A DNA stretch of 59,963 nucleotides from an uncultured Bradyrhizobium sp. Lineage in GTDB: Bacteria; Pseudomonadota; Alphaproteobacteria; Rhizobiales; Xanthobacteraceae. The notes beneath the pieces were generated by a model. The model was not told the origin of the DNA. It searched no databases and saw only the letters and a list, made by a program, of their open reading frames with translations. The DNA is taken from the NCBI RefSeq assembly GCF_936943645.1, contig NZ_CAKZJO010000067.1, forward strand, positions 1-59,963. Direction: 5' to 3'. Position 1 is the stretch's first letter; every line of letters begins with the position of its first letter. Both the position numbers and the translations under genes were made by a program. Positions 34,586-43,802 of this stretch are shown one piece after another.

Positions 34586-36550
34586 ATGTTCAAGATCAAA
34601 TCGATTGCCGCCCGCCTGATTCTCGCCATCGCACTCACCGTTGCAGTGGCATGCGCCATCCTCTCCGGCTTCTCGATCAGCCAGCAACGGGCGCTGACCC
34701 GGATGGCGCTCGATCAGCAGCTCAGGCTGCAGTATGAGAGCGTGATCGCGGCGATCGACTATGAGGGACGCTCGGCCCTGGCCGTCTCCGCCGTGATCGC
34801 GGCATTGCCGCCGGTCGGCGACGCCATCGCCAAGGGCGACCGCGACGGCCTGGCCGCACTGCTCGGCGAGGCCAACAAATCCCTGAAGGCGCAAGGTATC
34901 CCGCTTATCACCTTCCAGGTTCCGCCCGCGGTCGCGTTCTACCGGGTGCATGCTCCCAAGGTGTTCGGCGACGACGTCTCGGCGCGCCGCGAGACCGTCG
35001 TCGAAGCGATCAAGGGCGGCCGGCAGATCGTCGGCGTGGAGCCGGGCCGCGAGGCGCTTGGCATCTTCGGCATGACACCGATCATGCGCGACGGAAAAAG
35101 CGTCGCCAACGTCGATATCGGCGCCGCCTTCGGCAAGGAATTCGTCGACCGTGCCAAGAAGCGCTTTGGCATAGACCTCGCGGTCTACTCGCTCGACGGC
35201 AAGAACCTGAACAAGCTGTCTTCGACGTTCGGCAGCACGGTCGTCACCACCATGGATCAGTTGAAAGCTGCGATCGACGGTTCGGCGGTCCGCCACGAGG
35301 CCGAGCTCGACGGTCACCCGGTCGAGGTCTATGCGGGGCCGATCAAGAATTACGCTGGAGCGCCGGTCGGCGTGATCGAGATCATCAAGGACACGACCGA
35401 ATACGAGGCCGCGTTCGCCACGGCGGAGCGCAACCTGATCCTCGGCACGGTTGCGATCCTCGCTGTCGCGATCGTGCTGGCGCTGCTGCTCGGGCGCGGC
35501 CTGTCGCGGCCGCTCACCGCAATCACCGCGGTCATGAACCGGCTGTCGAGCGGCGATACCAGCGTCACCATTCCCGGCAGCGAACGCCCGGACGAGCTAG
35601 GCACCATGGCCAAGGCGGTCGACGTGTTCCGACGCAACATGCTCGAAGCGGGCACCTTGCGCGAGACGCAGGAGGCCGACAAGGCCAGGGCAGAGATCGA
35701 GAAGCAGGTCCTGCAGCGACAGATGGCCGACCGCTTCGAGGCCGACGTCAAGGGCGTGGTGGCCGCGGTGGCCAAGGCGACGGAAGGCATGCAGAGCGTG
35801 GCCGGCGAGATCACCACCAGCGTCAACGGCACCTCGCAGCGCGCCTCCGCCGCAGCGACGGCCTCCGAGGAGGCCTCGACCAGCGTGAATGCGGTGGCAG
35901 CGGCGACCGAGGAGCTGGCGTCATCGGTCAGCGAGATCGGCCGTCAGGTCACGCATTCCAGTGAGGTCGCGAGCGGCGCCGTGGTCAAGGCAGCCGAGAC
36001 AACCGAGATGGTCACGAGCCTTGCCACCGCCGCCGAGCGCATCGGCGACGTGCTGCGGCTGATCAGCGAGATCGCGAGCCAGACCAACCTGCTTGCGCTC
36101 AACGCCACGATCGAGGCGGCTCGCGCGGGCGAAGCCGGCCGCGGCTTTGCCGTGGTCGCCTCCGAGGTGAAGGAGCTGGCGAGCCAAACCGCGAAGGCGA
36201 CCGACGAGATCGCGAGCCAGGTCACCGCGATCCAGGCTGCCACCGGCAATTGCGTCACCGCGATCTCCGGCATCAGCGACACCATCCGCGAGATCAGCGG
36301 CATCGCCACCACGATCGCCGCCGCGGTCGAAGAGCAGGGCTCCGCGACGCGGGAGATCGCGCGCAGCGTGCAGCAGGCCTCGGCCGGCACCACGGACGTC
36401 TCGGCCAATGTTGCCGGCGCCAGCCAGGCCGCCGACCAATCGCGGGCACTGGCCGGAAATGTGATGGTAGCGTCCGGTGAGCTGGGGCAGCATGCATCGG
36501 CGCTGATGCGAAGCGTGGATCGGTTCCTGGCAGGGCTGCGGGCGGCTTGA
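34586..36550 (+). CDS. Methyl-accepting chemotaxis protein with periplasmic Cache-type sensor
   Basis: A 654-residue chemoreceptor. First membrane helix about 10-30, periplasmic sensor domain about 35-280 of probable Cache type (YAGPIKNYAGAPVGVIEI), second helix about 283-304, HAMP about 305-357, and a signalling domain whose tip is SEIASQTNLLALNATIEAARAGEAGRGFAVVASEVK. The C-terminus ends RFLAGLRAA without a CheR-binding pentapeptide. It probably detects a small organic ligand. No che genes are adjacent; it is an orphan receptor. The start ATG 34586 is the one directly before the first helix. Confidence 0.93.
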   Translation: MFKIKSIAARLILAIALTVAVACAILSGFSISQQRALTRMALDQQLRLQYESVIAAIDYEGRSALAVSAVIAALPPVGDAIAKGDRDGLAALLGEANKSLKAQGIPLITFQVPPAVAFYRVHAPKVFGDDVSARRETVVEAIKGGRQIVGVEPGREALGIFGMTPIMRDGKSVANVDIGAAFGKEFVDRAKKRFGIDLAVYSLDGKNLNKLSSTFGSTVVTTMDQLKAAIDGSAVRHEAELDGHPVEVYAGPIKNYAGAPVGVIEIIKDTTEYEAAFATAERNLILGTVAILAVAIVLALLLGRGLSRPLTAITAVMNRLSSGDTSVTIPGSERPDELGTMAKAVDVFRRNMLEAGTLRETQEADKARAEIEKQVLQRQMADRFEADVKGVVAAVAKATEGMQSVAGEITTSVNGTSQRASAAATASEEASTSVNAVAAATEELASSVSEIGRQVTHSSEVASGAVVKAAETTEMVTSLATAAERIGDVLRLISEIASQTNLLALNATIEAARAGEAGRGFAVVASEVKELASQTAKATDEIASQVTAIQAATGNCVTAISGISDTIREISGIATTIAAAVEEQGSATREIARSVQQASAGTTDVSANVAGASQAADQSRALAGNVMVASGELGQHASALMRSVDRFLAGLRAA

Positions 36551-36591
36551 TATCCGAGTTGATTTAAAGGGTTGAGTCGCGAGCTCGGTGC

Positions 36592-36690
36592 ACCTCTCCC
36601 GCTTGCGGGGGAGGTCGGCGGGTGAGGGCCTTGTCCTCTCGGGGACTATCTCGTTGCGGAGACCCCCCTCTCCCGCACGCGGGCGAGGGG
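36592..36690. repeat. Composite palindromic repeat, family A, copy 2
   Basis: Palindrome ACCTCTCCCGCTTGCGGG with its complementary arm (36592-36615), a spacer with GGCGGGTGAGGGC, a TTGCGGAGAC box, then palindrome CCCCTCTCCCGCACGCGGG (36665-36690). It has the same order and orientation as the 1.6-kb copy. It separates the convergent chemoreceptor and PAS-GGDEF-EAL genes. Confidence 0.85.
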
Positions 36691-36716
36691 GAGCACACCG
36701 GCTTCGTAGCTGCCGC

Positions 36717-38927
36717 TCACGCCACCAGCGCGTCCTCGTCGCCGTCGATGCCGCGCTGCGCGGCGAGCAGGCTGACGATCTCGGCATGGGGCCGGGCCTT
36801 GCTGAACAGAAAGCCCTGGCCTTCGTCGCAGCCCTCGGCGCGCAGGCAGCTCAGCTCGGCTTCGGTTTCGACGCCCTCGGCGGTGATAGTGACCCCGAGG
36901 CCCTTGCCGAGGCTGACGATGGAGCGGATGATCGCCTGGGCCTCGCGATTGGCGCCGAGATCGCGCACGAAGGACTGGTCGATCTTGATCTTGTCGAAGG
37001 GAAAGCTGCGCAAATAGCTGAGGCTGGAATAGCCGGTGCCGAAATCGTCCATGGAGATGCGCACGCCGAGCGCGCGCAAGGCATGCAGCGTCGCCAGCAC
37101 CTGCGCGCTCTTTTCCAGCAGCAGCGTCTCGGTGATCTCGAGCTCGAGCCGGCGCGGCGGCAAGCCGGAAGATTTGAGCGCGTCCGTCACCATCGAGAGC
37201 AGATTGCCGCTGCGGAACTGCAGCGGCGACAGATTGACGGCGACACGGACGTCGTCCGGCCAGGCCGCGGCATCCAGGCACGCCCGGCGCAGCATCAGCC
37301 TGCCGAGCGGATTGATCAGACCGGTATCCTCGGCGACCGGAATGAATTCGGCCGGCGAGACCATGCCGCGCTCGGCATGCGGCCAGCGCACCAGCGCTTC
37401 GAAGCCGGTGATGCGGCCGCTCGAGAGGTCGATCAGCGGCTGATAATACGGCCGCAGCACGTCGTTGCGGATCGCGTCGCGCAGCTCGACCTCGATCTTG
37501 CGGCGGCTCTGCGCTTTCGCATCCAGCGCGGCCTCGAAGAAGGCGAAGCTGCCGCGCGCATCCAGTTTGGCCCGCGACAGCGCCATGTCCGCGCTCTTGA
37601 GCAGCTTCTCGGACTCCTCGCCATCGCCCGGCGCCATCGCGATGCCGATCGAGGCGCCGATCACCACGGAATGGCCGTCGAGCAGATAGGGATCGGCGAT
37701 GGCTTCCAGCAGGCGCTTGGCGAGTCCCACCGCATCCTCGGGCCGCGCCAGGCCGCTTTGCAGGATCGCGAACTCGTCGGAGTTGAGCCGCGCCAGCGCA
37801 TCTTCCTCGCGCAAGGTCGAGCGCAGCCGCTTGGCGACGCCGCGCAAGAGCTTGTCGCCGACCGCGTGTCCCAGCGTGTCGTTGACCGCCTTGAAATTGT
37901 CCAGCCCCAAAATCAGCAGCGCGACCTTCTCGGCGCTGCGCCGCGTGTGCAGCAGCATCTCGTCCATCTGCTGGCGCAGCAGGGTGCGGTTCGGCAGGCC
38001 GGTCAGGGCGTCATGCTGGGCCATGAAGGCCAGCCGCGCCTCGGCGCGCTTGCGCTCGGTGATGTCCATCAGCGCGAGCAGCACCGCAGGTCGATCGGCA
38101 TAGGTCAACTCGCGGGAATAGATCGCAAGGTCGATCAGCGCGCCATCAGCCTTGACGTGCTTCCAGGTGCGGCCGGCCTGCTCCTCGCTGGAGCGGTCGA
38201 CGGTCCAGGGCGGCTCACTGTCGAAGGCCTGCAGGGAGCGGATCTTCAGCCGCTCGAACTCGGCGCGGCTATAGCCGTAATGCGCGATCGCGGCATCGTT
38301 GACGCCGAGGATGCGCTCGTCGTCCCGCGCACAGACGATCATCGGAACGGGATTGCCGTCGAACAGCAGGCGGAACGAGGCCTCGCGCTGCTTGAGCTCG
38401 GTGATGTCGACACGGAGGCCAACGACGCCGCCGTCCTCGGTCAGGCGCTCATCGATCAGGATGACGCGGCCGTCCGACAGCTTCTGCTCGTGGCGCGCGC
38501 CGGGTTGATAGAGCTTTTGCAGCCGCTCGGCGATCCACTCGTCCTCGTGGCCCAAGGCCTCCGGATAGTCGCCGCGGGCGACGCCGATGCGCAGCGTGTC
38601 TTCGAGACGGGCGCCTTCCTCGAACAGGTCGGCGGTCTTGCTGTAGATCTCGGCGTATTGCTTGTTCCAGAGGACATAGCGGCCTTCGGCATCGAGAAAC
38701 ACGATGCCCTGCGGCAGGATGTCGATGGCCTGGCGCAGGCGCTCATGCGATTTGCGCGCGTCCGCGATCGCGGCTTCCACCTCGGCACGGCTGCGCAAAA
38801 CTTCGTCGCGCTCTGAAAGGGCTCGCGGCACGCGCGCGAAGCGCGGCTTGCGCGGCGATTGGCCGGCCCGGGGAAGCACGCTTCTGTTTCGTTTTCTTGC
38901 TTTTCGAGACTTCAAACCCAACTTCAC
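36717..38927 (-). CDS. PAS-PAS-GGDEF-EAL cyclic-di-GMP protein, degenerate GGDEF
   Basis: About 736 residues. A basic N-terminus is followed by two PAS domains (about 55-180 and 185-300), a GGDEF-type domain (about 305-460) and an EAL domain (about 480-725). The cyclase signature reads ARLNSDEFAIL, so GG is replaced by NS, and cyclase activity is unlikely. The EAL side is intact: FEALVRW, DDFGTGYSSL and ITAEGVET carry the metal and catalytic residues, so c-di-GMP hydrolysis is predicted. No membrane helix is seen. Start is taken as GTG 38927; the frame stays open upstream to 39149 and the true start is uncertain. Confidence 0.88.
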   Translation of the reverse strand: MKLGLKSRKARKRNRSVLPRAGQSPRKPRFARVPRALSERDEVLRSRAEVEAAIADARKSHERLRQAIDILPQGIVFLDAEGRYVLWNKQYAEIYSKTADLFEEGARLEDTLRIGVARGDYPEALGHEDEWIAERLQKLYQPGARHEQKLSDGRVILIDERLTEDGGVVGLRVDITELKQREASFRLLFDGNPVPMIVCARDDERILGVNDAAIAHYGYSRAEFERLKIRSLQAFDSEPPWTVDRSSEEQAGRTWKHVKADGALIDLAIYSRELTYADRPAVLLALMDITERKRAEARLAFMAQHDALTGLPNRTLLRQQMDEMLLHTRRSAEKVALLILGLDNFKAVNDTLGHAVGDKLLRGVAKRLRSTLREEDALARLNSDEFAILQSGLARPEDAVGLAKRLLEAIADPYLLDGHSVVIGASIGIAMAPGDGEESEKLLKSADMALSRAKLDARGSFAFFEAALDAKAQSRRKIEVELRDAIRNDVLRPYYQPLIDLSSGRITGFEALVRWPHAERGMVSPAEFIPVAEDTGLINPLGRLMLRRACLDAAAWPDDVRVAVNLSPLQFRSGNLLSMVTDALKSSGLPPRRLELEITETLLLEKSAQVLATLHALRALGVRISMDDFGTGYSSLSYLRSFPFDKIKIDQSFVRDLGANREAQAIIRSIVSLGKGLGVTITAEGVETEAELSCLRAEGCDEGQGFLFSKARPHAEIVSLLAAQRGIDGDEDALVA

Positions 38928-39422
38928 TCGTCCCAATCGCGCCCGGCGGCGCAAGTTTTGGGGCAAGTGTCTGAAAAAAAAGTAATCTTGGGTGACCCGG
39001 CGCGCCAGGACAGCGCCTTGCGAGCACCGAGAGCCGGGCTCTCTTGCCTGTTTGCGAGGCGCAAGCGGACCACGCGACGCGCCAAATGTGCGGCCTCGTC
39101 GCAATCGAGGAGAGAGGTGGCGCAAAAACACGCCCTCTCCATGAATCAATTCCGAGCCCGCATTCGATTGTATACGGGATCGAGGCGAACCTCTTTCCGC
39201 GCACGAATTTTGGTCAATGCAGGATACGGTTATCGCATTGTTAAGAACCGGGCCGGCCGGCGAAACGACGCGGACTTTCCGACGAGCTCATGGAACACGG
39301 AGGCCGTCGTGTCGGGCGAGCTTTGCGCTGAGGCAACAGTCGTAAAGACGGCGTGAGATTGGGGCCGGGCGAAAGCCACATTCTTAACCCTGAGGCGGTG
39401 TTGGGCTATAAGGGGAATCAGC
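38928..39422. other. Intergenic region between divergent EAL and mepA genes
   Basis: These 495 bp hold no convincing gene, tRNA or repeat of the families seen elsewhere. One minus-strand hairpin is formed by GGAGAGGGCG/CGCCACCTCTCTCC-like segments at about 39108-39140. An A run at 38975-38982 and an AT-richer stretch at 39150-39245 may contain the promoters. The EAL frame stays open across part of it, but that extension is Arg-rich and unlikely to be translated. Confidence 0.5.
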
Positions 39423-40367
39423 ATGAATCCCCGCCGCTTCGCCCCTCTCCTGCTCGTCATGACGCTTCTGGCCGCCGGCGGCGCGCTGGCCCAGGACAAG
39501 GGCAGCGTCAATCCGAAGCCGCTGCCGCCGCTCGCCAATCCGAACGACCCCGATGTCGCCGCCAAGGAGCTGTTCGCGCGCAAGCTGCTGCCGTCGAAGG
39601 GGCCGGCCCACGTCATCGGTTCCTACACCAAGGGCTGCATCGGCGGCGCGGAGCAGATTCCCGCCAACGGCGATCATTGGCAGGTGATGCGGCTGTCGCG
39701 CAATCGCAGCTACGGCCATCCCGACATGATCGCGCTGATCAAGCGGCTCGCAGCCAAGGCGCACAAGGACGCGGGATGGCCGGGCATCCTGGTCGGCGAC
39801 ATCGCCCAGCCGCGCGGCGGGCCGGCGCTATCAGGCCATGCCAGCCACCAGATCGGTCTCGATGCCGACATCTGGCTGACGCCGATGCCGGACCGCCGCC
39901 TCTCGCGCGAGGAGCGCGAGGACATGTCGGCGGTGATGATGGTGCGGCACGACCGGCTCGACATCGATCCGAAGGTGTTCACGGCGAGCCATGTGCTGGT
40001 GCTGCGCGATGCGGCGCGTGAGCCGGCGGTGCAGCGCATCTTCGTCAATGCCGCGATCAAGAAGGCGCTGTGCCGCGAGGCCAAGGGCGACCGCGCCTGG
40101 CTGTCGAAGATCCGCCCCTGGTGGGGCCACGACTACCACTTCCACATCCGCATGCGCTGCCCGGCGGGCGCCGGCGAATGCGAGGGCCAGCCGTCGCAGT
40201 CCGAGGACGAAGGCTGCAAGCCCGCCGATCTCGCTTATTGGTTCTCCGACGCCGTGCTGCACCCCAAGCCGCCGCCGGAGCCGCCGAAGCCACGACCGCC
40301 GATGACGCTGGCGCAGATGCCTGCGGCGTGCAAGGCGGTGCTGCACGCGGGTGATGCGAAGCCGTAA
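39423..40367 (+). CDS. mepA: Penicillin-insensitive murein endopeptidase MepA
   Basis: A 314-residue periplasmic peptidase with a signal peptide (1-23, ending ALA-QDK). The LAS-type zinc site is visible: SGHASHQIGLDADIW near residue 139 provides His and Asp, and WWGHDYHFHIRM near residue 238 provides the final His. It cleaves D-Ala-mDAP and related cross-links in peptidoglycan. Six or so cysteines near the C-terminus (MRCPAGAGEC, EGCKP) likely form disulphides. The Pro-rich tail (PPPEPPKPRPP) is longer than in E. coli. Confidence 0.93.
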   Translation: MNPRRFAPLLLVMTLLAAGGALAQDKGSVNPKPLPPLANPNDPDVAAKELFARKLLPSKGPAHVIGSYTKGCIGGAEQIPANGDHWQVMRLSRNRSYGHPDMIALIKRLAAKAHKDAGWPGILVGDIAQPRGGPALSGHASHQIGLDADIWLTPMPDRRLSREEREDMSAVMMVRHDRLDIDPKVFTASHVLVLRDAAREPAVQRIFVNAAIKKALCREAKGDRAWLSKIRPWWGHDYHFHIRMRCPAGAGECEGQPSQSEDEGCKPADLAYWFSDAVLHPKPPPEPPKPRPPMTLAQMPAACKAVLHAGDAKP

Positions 40368-40400
40368 TTTTAGCGGATGGCGGTGGTCACCACACTCTCG

Positions 40401-40541
40401 ATGTCGTCCCCGCGAACGCGGGGACCCATCACCACAGGGCGTGGTTATTGCGCGAAGCAGGTCACTCCGAATCCCCGTAGCCACACCCGCCTGTGGCTAT
40501 GGGTCCCGGATCGGCGCTCCGCTTGTCCGGGACGACGGTGG
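40401..40541. repeat. GTCGTCCCGG palindromic element, family B
   Basis: The 340-bp gap after mepA contains a unit starting ATGTCGTCCCCGCG and ending GTCCGGGACGACGG. Inside are GGGACCCATC, CACAGGGCGTGG and GCTATGGGTCCC boxes. It shares the ends and the ACTCCGAATC interior with the 10.5-kb copy. The rest of the gap (40542-40707) shows nothing recognisable. Confidence 0.8.
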
Positions 40542-40707
40542 TGATTGAGGCATGGCTGCCGGATGACGAACTCGTTGGTTGGTTCGTAACGACCAAATGC
40601 GCTAACATGCCTACGCCGCTGCGCCGTAAGCCCGCGGCATTCCGGGACGCGCATCCCGTCATTCAAAAAACCTGACCGCAAGCCTCGCGCCCTTCGCGAG
40701 GCCAACG

Positions 40708-41223
40708 ATGGGATCTCCCATGCGCGTCCTCGCCCTCCTCGCTGCGCTATCGTTCAGCGCGACCTCCGCATCCGCCGCCGACGAGCCCAGCGGCTGCGAC
40801 AAGTTCAAATGGCCGATCGAGCGCGAGCGTGCCGCGCTCACCGCACCGGACATCGCCAGGCTCGCATCAGGCAGCGAGCAGGCGGCCTTGCCGTCCTCGG
40901 CCATCAGGCTCGGACTGGTCGTCCCCAGCGAGGCAAAGCTGCCCTCGCCGCCGGAGCGGGCGCCAAAGGATGGCACCTTTGCCGGCTTCACCAGCATCAA
41001 ATCCGCCACGGCCGGGCCCTACACGATCAGCCTGTCCGCCGGCGCCTGGATCGACGTGGTCCAGGATGGGCATGTCCTGAAACCCCTGGCCTTCAGCGGT
41101 GCGACCGATTGCAGCGGCATCCGTAAGACCGTGAAATACCAGCTGTCGGCGCAGCCTTTCGTGCTCCAGATCAGTGGCGCCAGGGAGGATGCGGTCGCAA
41201 TCGCGATCCTGCCCGTCCAATAG
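40708..41223 (+). CDS. Exported protein of unknown function
   Basis: A 171-residue protein with a signal peptide ending near ASA-ADE. The mature part has two cysteines (SGCDKFKW and TDCSGIRK) that may pair, and a beta-rich middle (GPYTISLSAGAWIDVVQDG) before a C-terminal strand region (FVLQISGAREDAVAIAILPV). GAGG six bases before ATG 40708 favours this start; ATG 40720 is also possible. I do not recognise the family. It precedes modA by about 190 bp on the same strand. Confidence 0.72.
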   Translation: MGSPMRVLALLAALSFSATSASAADEPSGCDKFKWPIERERAALTAPDIARLASGSEQAALPSSAIRLGLVVPSEAKLPSPPERAPKDGTFAGFTSIKSATAGPYTISLSAGAWIDVVQDGHVLKPLAFSGATDCSGIRKTVKYQLSAQPFVLQISGAREDAVAIAILPVQ

Positions 41224-41279
41224 CGCTGTTGGCCGGACCAGCGGCCCCCTTTGACCTGAGGCCGCGGCCCCTGCTATCT

Positions 41280-41291
41280 TCGCAATTGCGA
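41280..41291. promoter_or_regulatory. Palindrome upstream of modA
   Basis: TCGCAATTGCGA is a perfect 12-bp palindrome flanked by TATC on both sides, 125 bp before the modA start. It does not match the classical ModE box as I know it. A regulatory role is speculative. Confidence 0.3.
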
Positions 41292-41416
41292 TATCCCTGC
41301 CGGCCGTAAGCCGCAGCCAGGGCTCCGTGGAGCAGCGCTTCCACCCGTCGCGACCGACCCACCAACGCCAGTCCAGCGCGCGCATCCCGCGTGCGCGGAT
41401 TCGCCGGGAGCGCTCC

Positions 41417-42202
41417 ATGTTACGCATTGCAGGACTTTTCACCGCCTTCGTGATCCTCGCGGGCGCAAGCCTTTCGCCGGCCGCCGCCGAGGACAAGACC
41501 ATCACCGTGTTCGCCGCCGCGTCGATGAAGAACGCGCTCGACGAGATCGACGCCGCCTATACCGCCAAGACCGGCGTGAAGTTCAGCGTCAGCTATGCCG
41601 CGAGCTCCGTGCTCGCCAAGCAGATCGAGCAGGGCGCGCCGGCCGACGTGTTCGTCTCGGCCGACACCGACTGGATGGACTACGCGATCTCCAAGAAGAC
41701 CATCAACGAGCCGACGCGCGTGAACCTGCTCGGCAACAGTATCGTGCTGATCGCGCCGAAGGATTCCAAGATCGACAACGTCACCATCGCGCAAGGCTTC
41801 GACCTCGCAAAACTCGCCGGCGACGGCCGGATCGCGACCGGCGACGTCAAGTCGGTGCCAGCAGGAAAATATGCCAAGGCCGCGCTGGAAAAGCTCGGCG
41901 CCTGGCGGGCCGCCGAGCCGAAATTCGCCATGGCCGAGAGCGTGCGCGCCGCACTGACGCTGGTGGCGCGCGGCGAGGCCAATCTCGGCATCGTCTACTC
42001 CACCGACGCCAAGGTCGAGCCCGGGGTGAAGATCGTCGGCACCTTCCCGGCGGAGTCGCATCCCGCAATCATCTATCCCGTTGCCGCGACCACGACCGCG
42101 AAGGCCGAGACCAATGACTATCTCGCCTTCCTGCGCTCCACGGCCGCCAAGACCATTCTGGAAAAATACGGCTTCAAGTTCCTGGTCAGCCCGACAACCT
42201 AA
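41417..42202 (+). CDS. modA: Molybdate ABC transporter substrate-binding protein
   Basis: A 261-residue periplasmic binding protein with signal peptide (1-24, ending AAA-EDK). Typical ModA blocks are ITVFAAASMKNALDEI (oxyanion-binding Ser), YAASSVLAKQIEQGAPADVFVSAD and GEANLGIVYSTDA near the C-terminus with the conserved Tyr. It captures molybdate or tungstate and delivers it to ModBC, encoded immediately downstream. GGGAG lies before ATG 41417. Confidence 0.95.
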   Translation: MLRIAGLFTAFVILAGASLSPAAAEDKTITVFAAASMKNALDEIDAAYTAKTGVKFSVSYAASSVLAKQIEQGAPADVFVSADTDWMDYAISKKTINEPTRVNLLGNSIVLIAPKDSKIDNVTIAQGFDLAKLAGDGRIATGDVKSVPAGKYAKAALEKLGAWRAAEPKFAMAESVRAALTLVARGEANLGIVYSTDAKVEPGVKIVGTFPAESHPAIIYPVAATTTAKAETNDYLAFLRSTAAKTILEKYGFKFLVSPTT

Positions 42203-42229
42203 TTTCTTCGATCTGATATTCAGCACTTG

Positions 42230-42925
42230 ATGTTCGAGATCTCTCCCGCCGAATGGACCGCGATCCTGCTCTCGCTCAGGGTCGCGATCATCGCCACGCT
42301 GGTCGCGACGCCTTTCGGCATCGCGCTGGCGTGGCTGCTGGCGCGGCGCGATTTCTGGGGCAAGTCGGTGCTCGACGCGTTCGTGCATCTGCCGCTGGTG
42401 CTGCCGCCTGTCGTCACCGGCTATCTGCTCTTGCTGACGTTCGGTCGCAAAGGCCTGGTCGGCGGCTTTCTCGCCGATCATCTCGGCATCGTGTTCTCGT
42501 TCCGCTGGACCGGCGCCGCGCTCGCCTGCGGCGTGATGTCGTTTCCGCTACTGGTACGGCCGATGCGGCTGTCGATCGAAGCGATCGATCGCCGGCTCGA
42601 GCAGGCCGCGGAGACGCTGGGGGCGGCGCCCTGGAAAGTGTTCTTCACCGTGACGCTGCCGCTGGCGCTGCCCGGCGTGCTCGCCGGCATGGTGCTGGGC
42701 TTTGCCAAGGCGATCGGCGAGTTCGGCGCCACCATCACCTTCGTCTCCAACATCCCCGGCGAGACCCAGACAATCTCGTCGGCGATCTATTCGCTGATCC
42801 AGACGCCGGACGGCGATGCCGCGGCCGGCCGGCTCGTGATCGTCTCGATCGTGCTGGCGCTGGGCGCGCTGATCGCAGCCGAGTGGTTCGCCCGCCGCGC
42901 CACCGCGCGACTGCACGGGAATTGA
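42230..42925 (+). CDS. modB: Molybdate ABC transporter permease
   Basis: A 231-residue inner-membrane protein with five or six helices. The EAA loop reads AAETLGAAPWKVFFTVTLPLALPGVLAG and the region LPLVLPPVVTGYLLLLTFGRKG is typical of ModB. It pairs with ModC as a homodimeric channel. ATG 42230 lies 27 bp after the modA stop. Confidence 0.95.
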   Translation: MFEISPAEWTAILLSLRVAIIATLVATPFGIALAWLLARRDFWGKSVLDAFVHLPLVLPPVVTGYLLLLTFGRKGLVGGFLADHLGIVFSFRWTGAALACGVMSFPLLVRPMRLSIEAIDRRLEQAAETLGAAPWKVFFTVTLPLALPGVLAGMVLGFAKAIGEFGATITFVSNIPGETQTISSAIYSLIQTPDGDAAAGRLVIVSIVLALGALIAAEWFARRATARLHGN

Positions 42926-42927
42926 CC

Positions 42928-43590
42928 ATGCTGCGCGTCGACGTCGAAAAACAGCTCGGCGAGTTCTCGCTCCAGGCCTCCTTCAGCAGCGAAGGCCGCG
43001 TCATCGGCCTGTTCGGCGCCTCGGGCTCCGGCAAGACGTCGCTGGTCAACATGATCGCCGGGCTGTTGCGGCCCGACCGCGGCAGCATCGTGATCGACGG
43101 CGAGACCGTCGACGACACCGCCGCCGGCATCCATGTGCCGACCTGGCGCCGACGCATCGGTTATGTCTTCCAGGACGCGCGGCTATTCCCGCATCTCAAC
43201 GTCGCGCAAAATCTCGACTACGGACGGCGCATGAACGGCCTTGCGCCAGATCCGGTGCAGCACAAGCGCGTCATCGACCTCCTCGACATCGGCGCGCTGC
43301 TCGATCGTCGTCCCGGAAAACTCTCCGGCGGCGAGCGTCAGCGCGTTGCGCTCGGCCGCGCGCTGCTATCGCGGCCGCGGCTGCTGCTGCTCGACGAGCC
43401 GCTCGGCGCGCTCGACGAAGGCCGCAAGCTCGAGATCCTGCCCTATCTCGTCCGGCTGCGCGACGAGGCCAATGTCCCCATGGTCTATGTCAGCCACGAC
43501 GCCGCCGAGCTGCGCCAGCTCGCCACCCAGATCGTGATGCTGAAGCAGGGGCGGGTGACGAGCTTCGGCGGGGTGAAGATGCTGGCCTGA
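42928..43590 (+). CDS. modC: Molybdate ABC transporter ATPase, lacking C-terminal Mop domain
   Basis: A 220-residue ABC ATPase. Walker A GASGSGKTS, Q-loop VFQDARLFPHL (ModC-type), signature LSGGERQRVALGRAL, Walker B LLLLDEPLGALD and switch His in VSHDAAE are intact. Typical ModC proteins continue for about 120 residues with a Mop/TOBE domain that binds molybdate; here the protein ends at FGGVKMLA just after the ABC domain. Regulation by trans-inhibition through that domain would be absent. The start is two bases after the modB stop. Confidence 0.94.
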   Translation: MLRVDVEKQLGEFSLQASFSSEGRVIGLFGASGSGKTSLVNMIAGLLRPDRGSIVIDGETVDDTAAGIHVPTWRRRIGYVFQDARLFPHLNVAQNLDYGRRMNGLAPDPVQHKRVIDLLDIGALLDRRPGKLSGGERQRVALGRALLSRPRLLLLDEPLGALDEGRKLEILPYLVRLRDEANVPMVYVSHDAAELRQLATQIVMLKQGRVTSFGGVKMLA

Positions 43591-43630
43591 GGGGGAGTGC
43601 GTGTGGGGCCGGGCTGGCGCAACACCCAAC

Positions 43631-43777
43631 ACTGTCGTCCCGGCGCACGCCGGGACCCATACCGCGTGATCTAGCGAGGGATTCCGGTGCAAATGCCGGC
43701 GAAGAAGGAGCAACTGCGAGTCTTCGCCAAATTCCTGCCTGTAGTTATGGGTCCCGGCGTTCGCCGGGACGACACTG
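43631..43777. repeat. GTCGTCCCGG palindromic element, family B, inverted copy
   Basis: The element begins ACTGTCGTCCCGGCG and ends CGCCGGGACGACACT. GGACCCATACCGCGTGATC at 43653-43671 is the reverse complement of the interior of the 10.5-kb copy, and CCGGCGAAGAAGGAGCAACT matches its other half. It lies between convergent modC and antiporter genes. Confidence 0.83.
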
Positions 43778-43802
43778 GAGATTGGCGAGGCACCGCGCCT
43801 CG

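Noticed and set aside
36588..38816. Long open frame (742 codons) on the plus strand opposite the PAS-GGDEF-EAL gene
   Set aside because: Same high-GC shadow effect; the minus strand carries all domain motifs.
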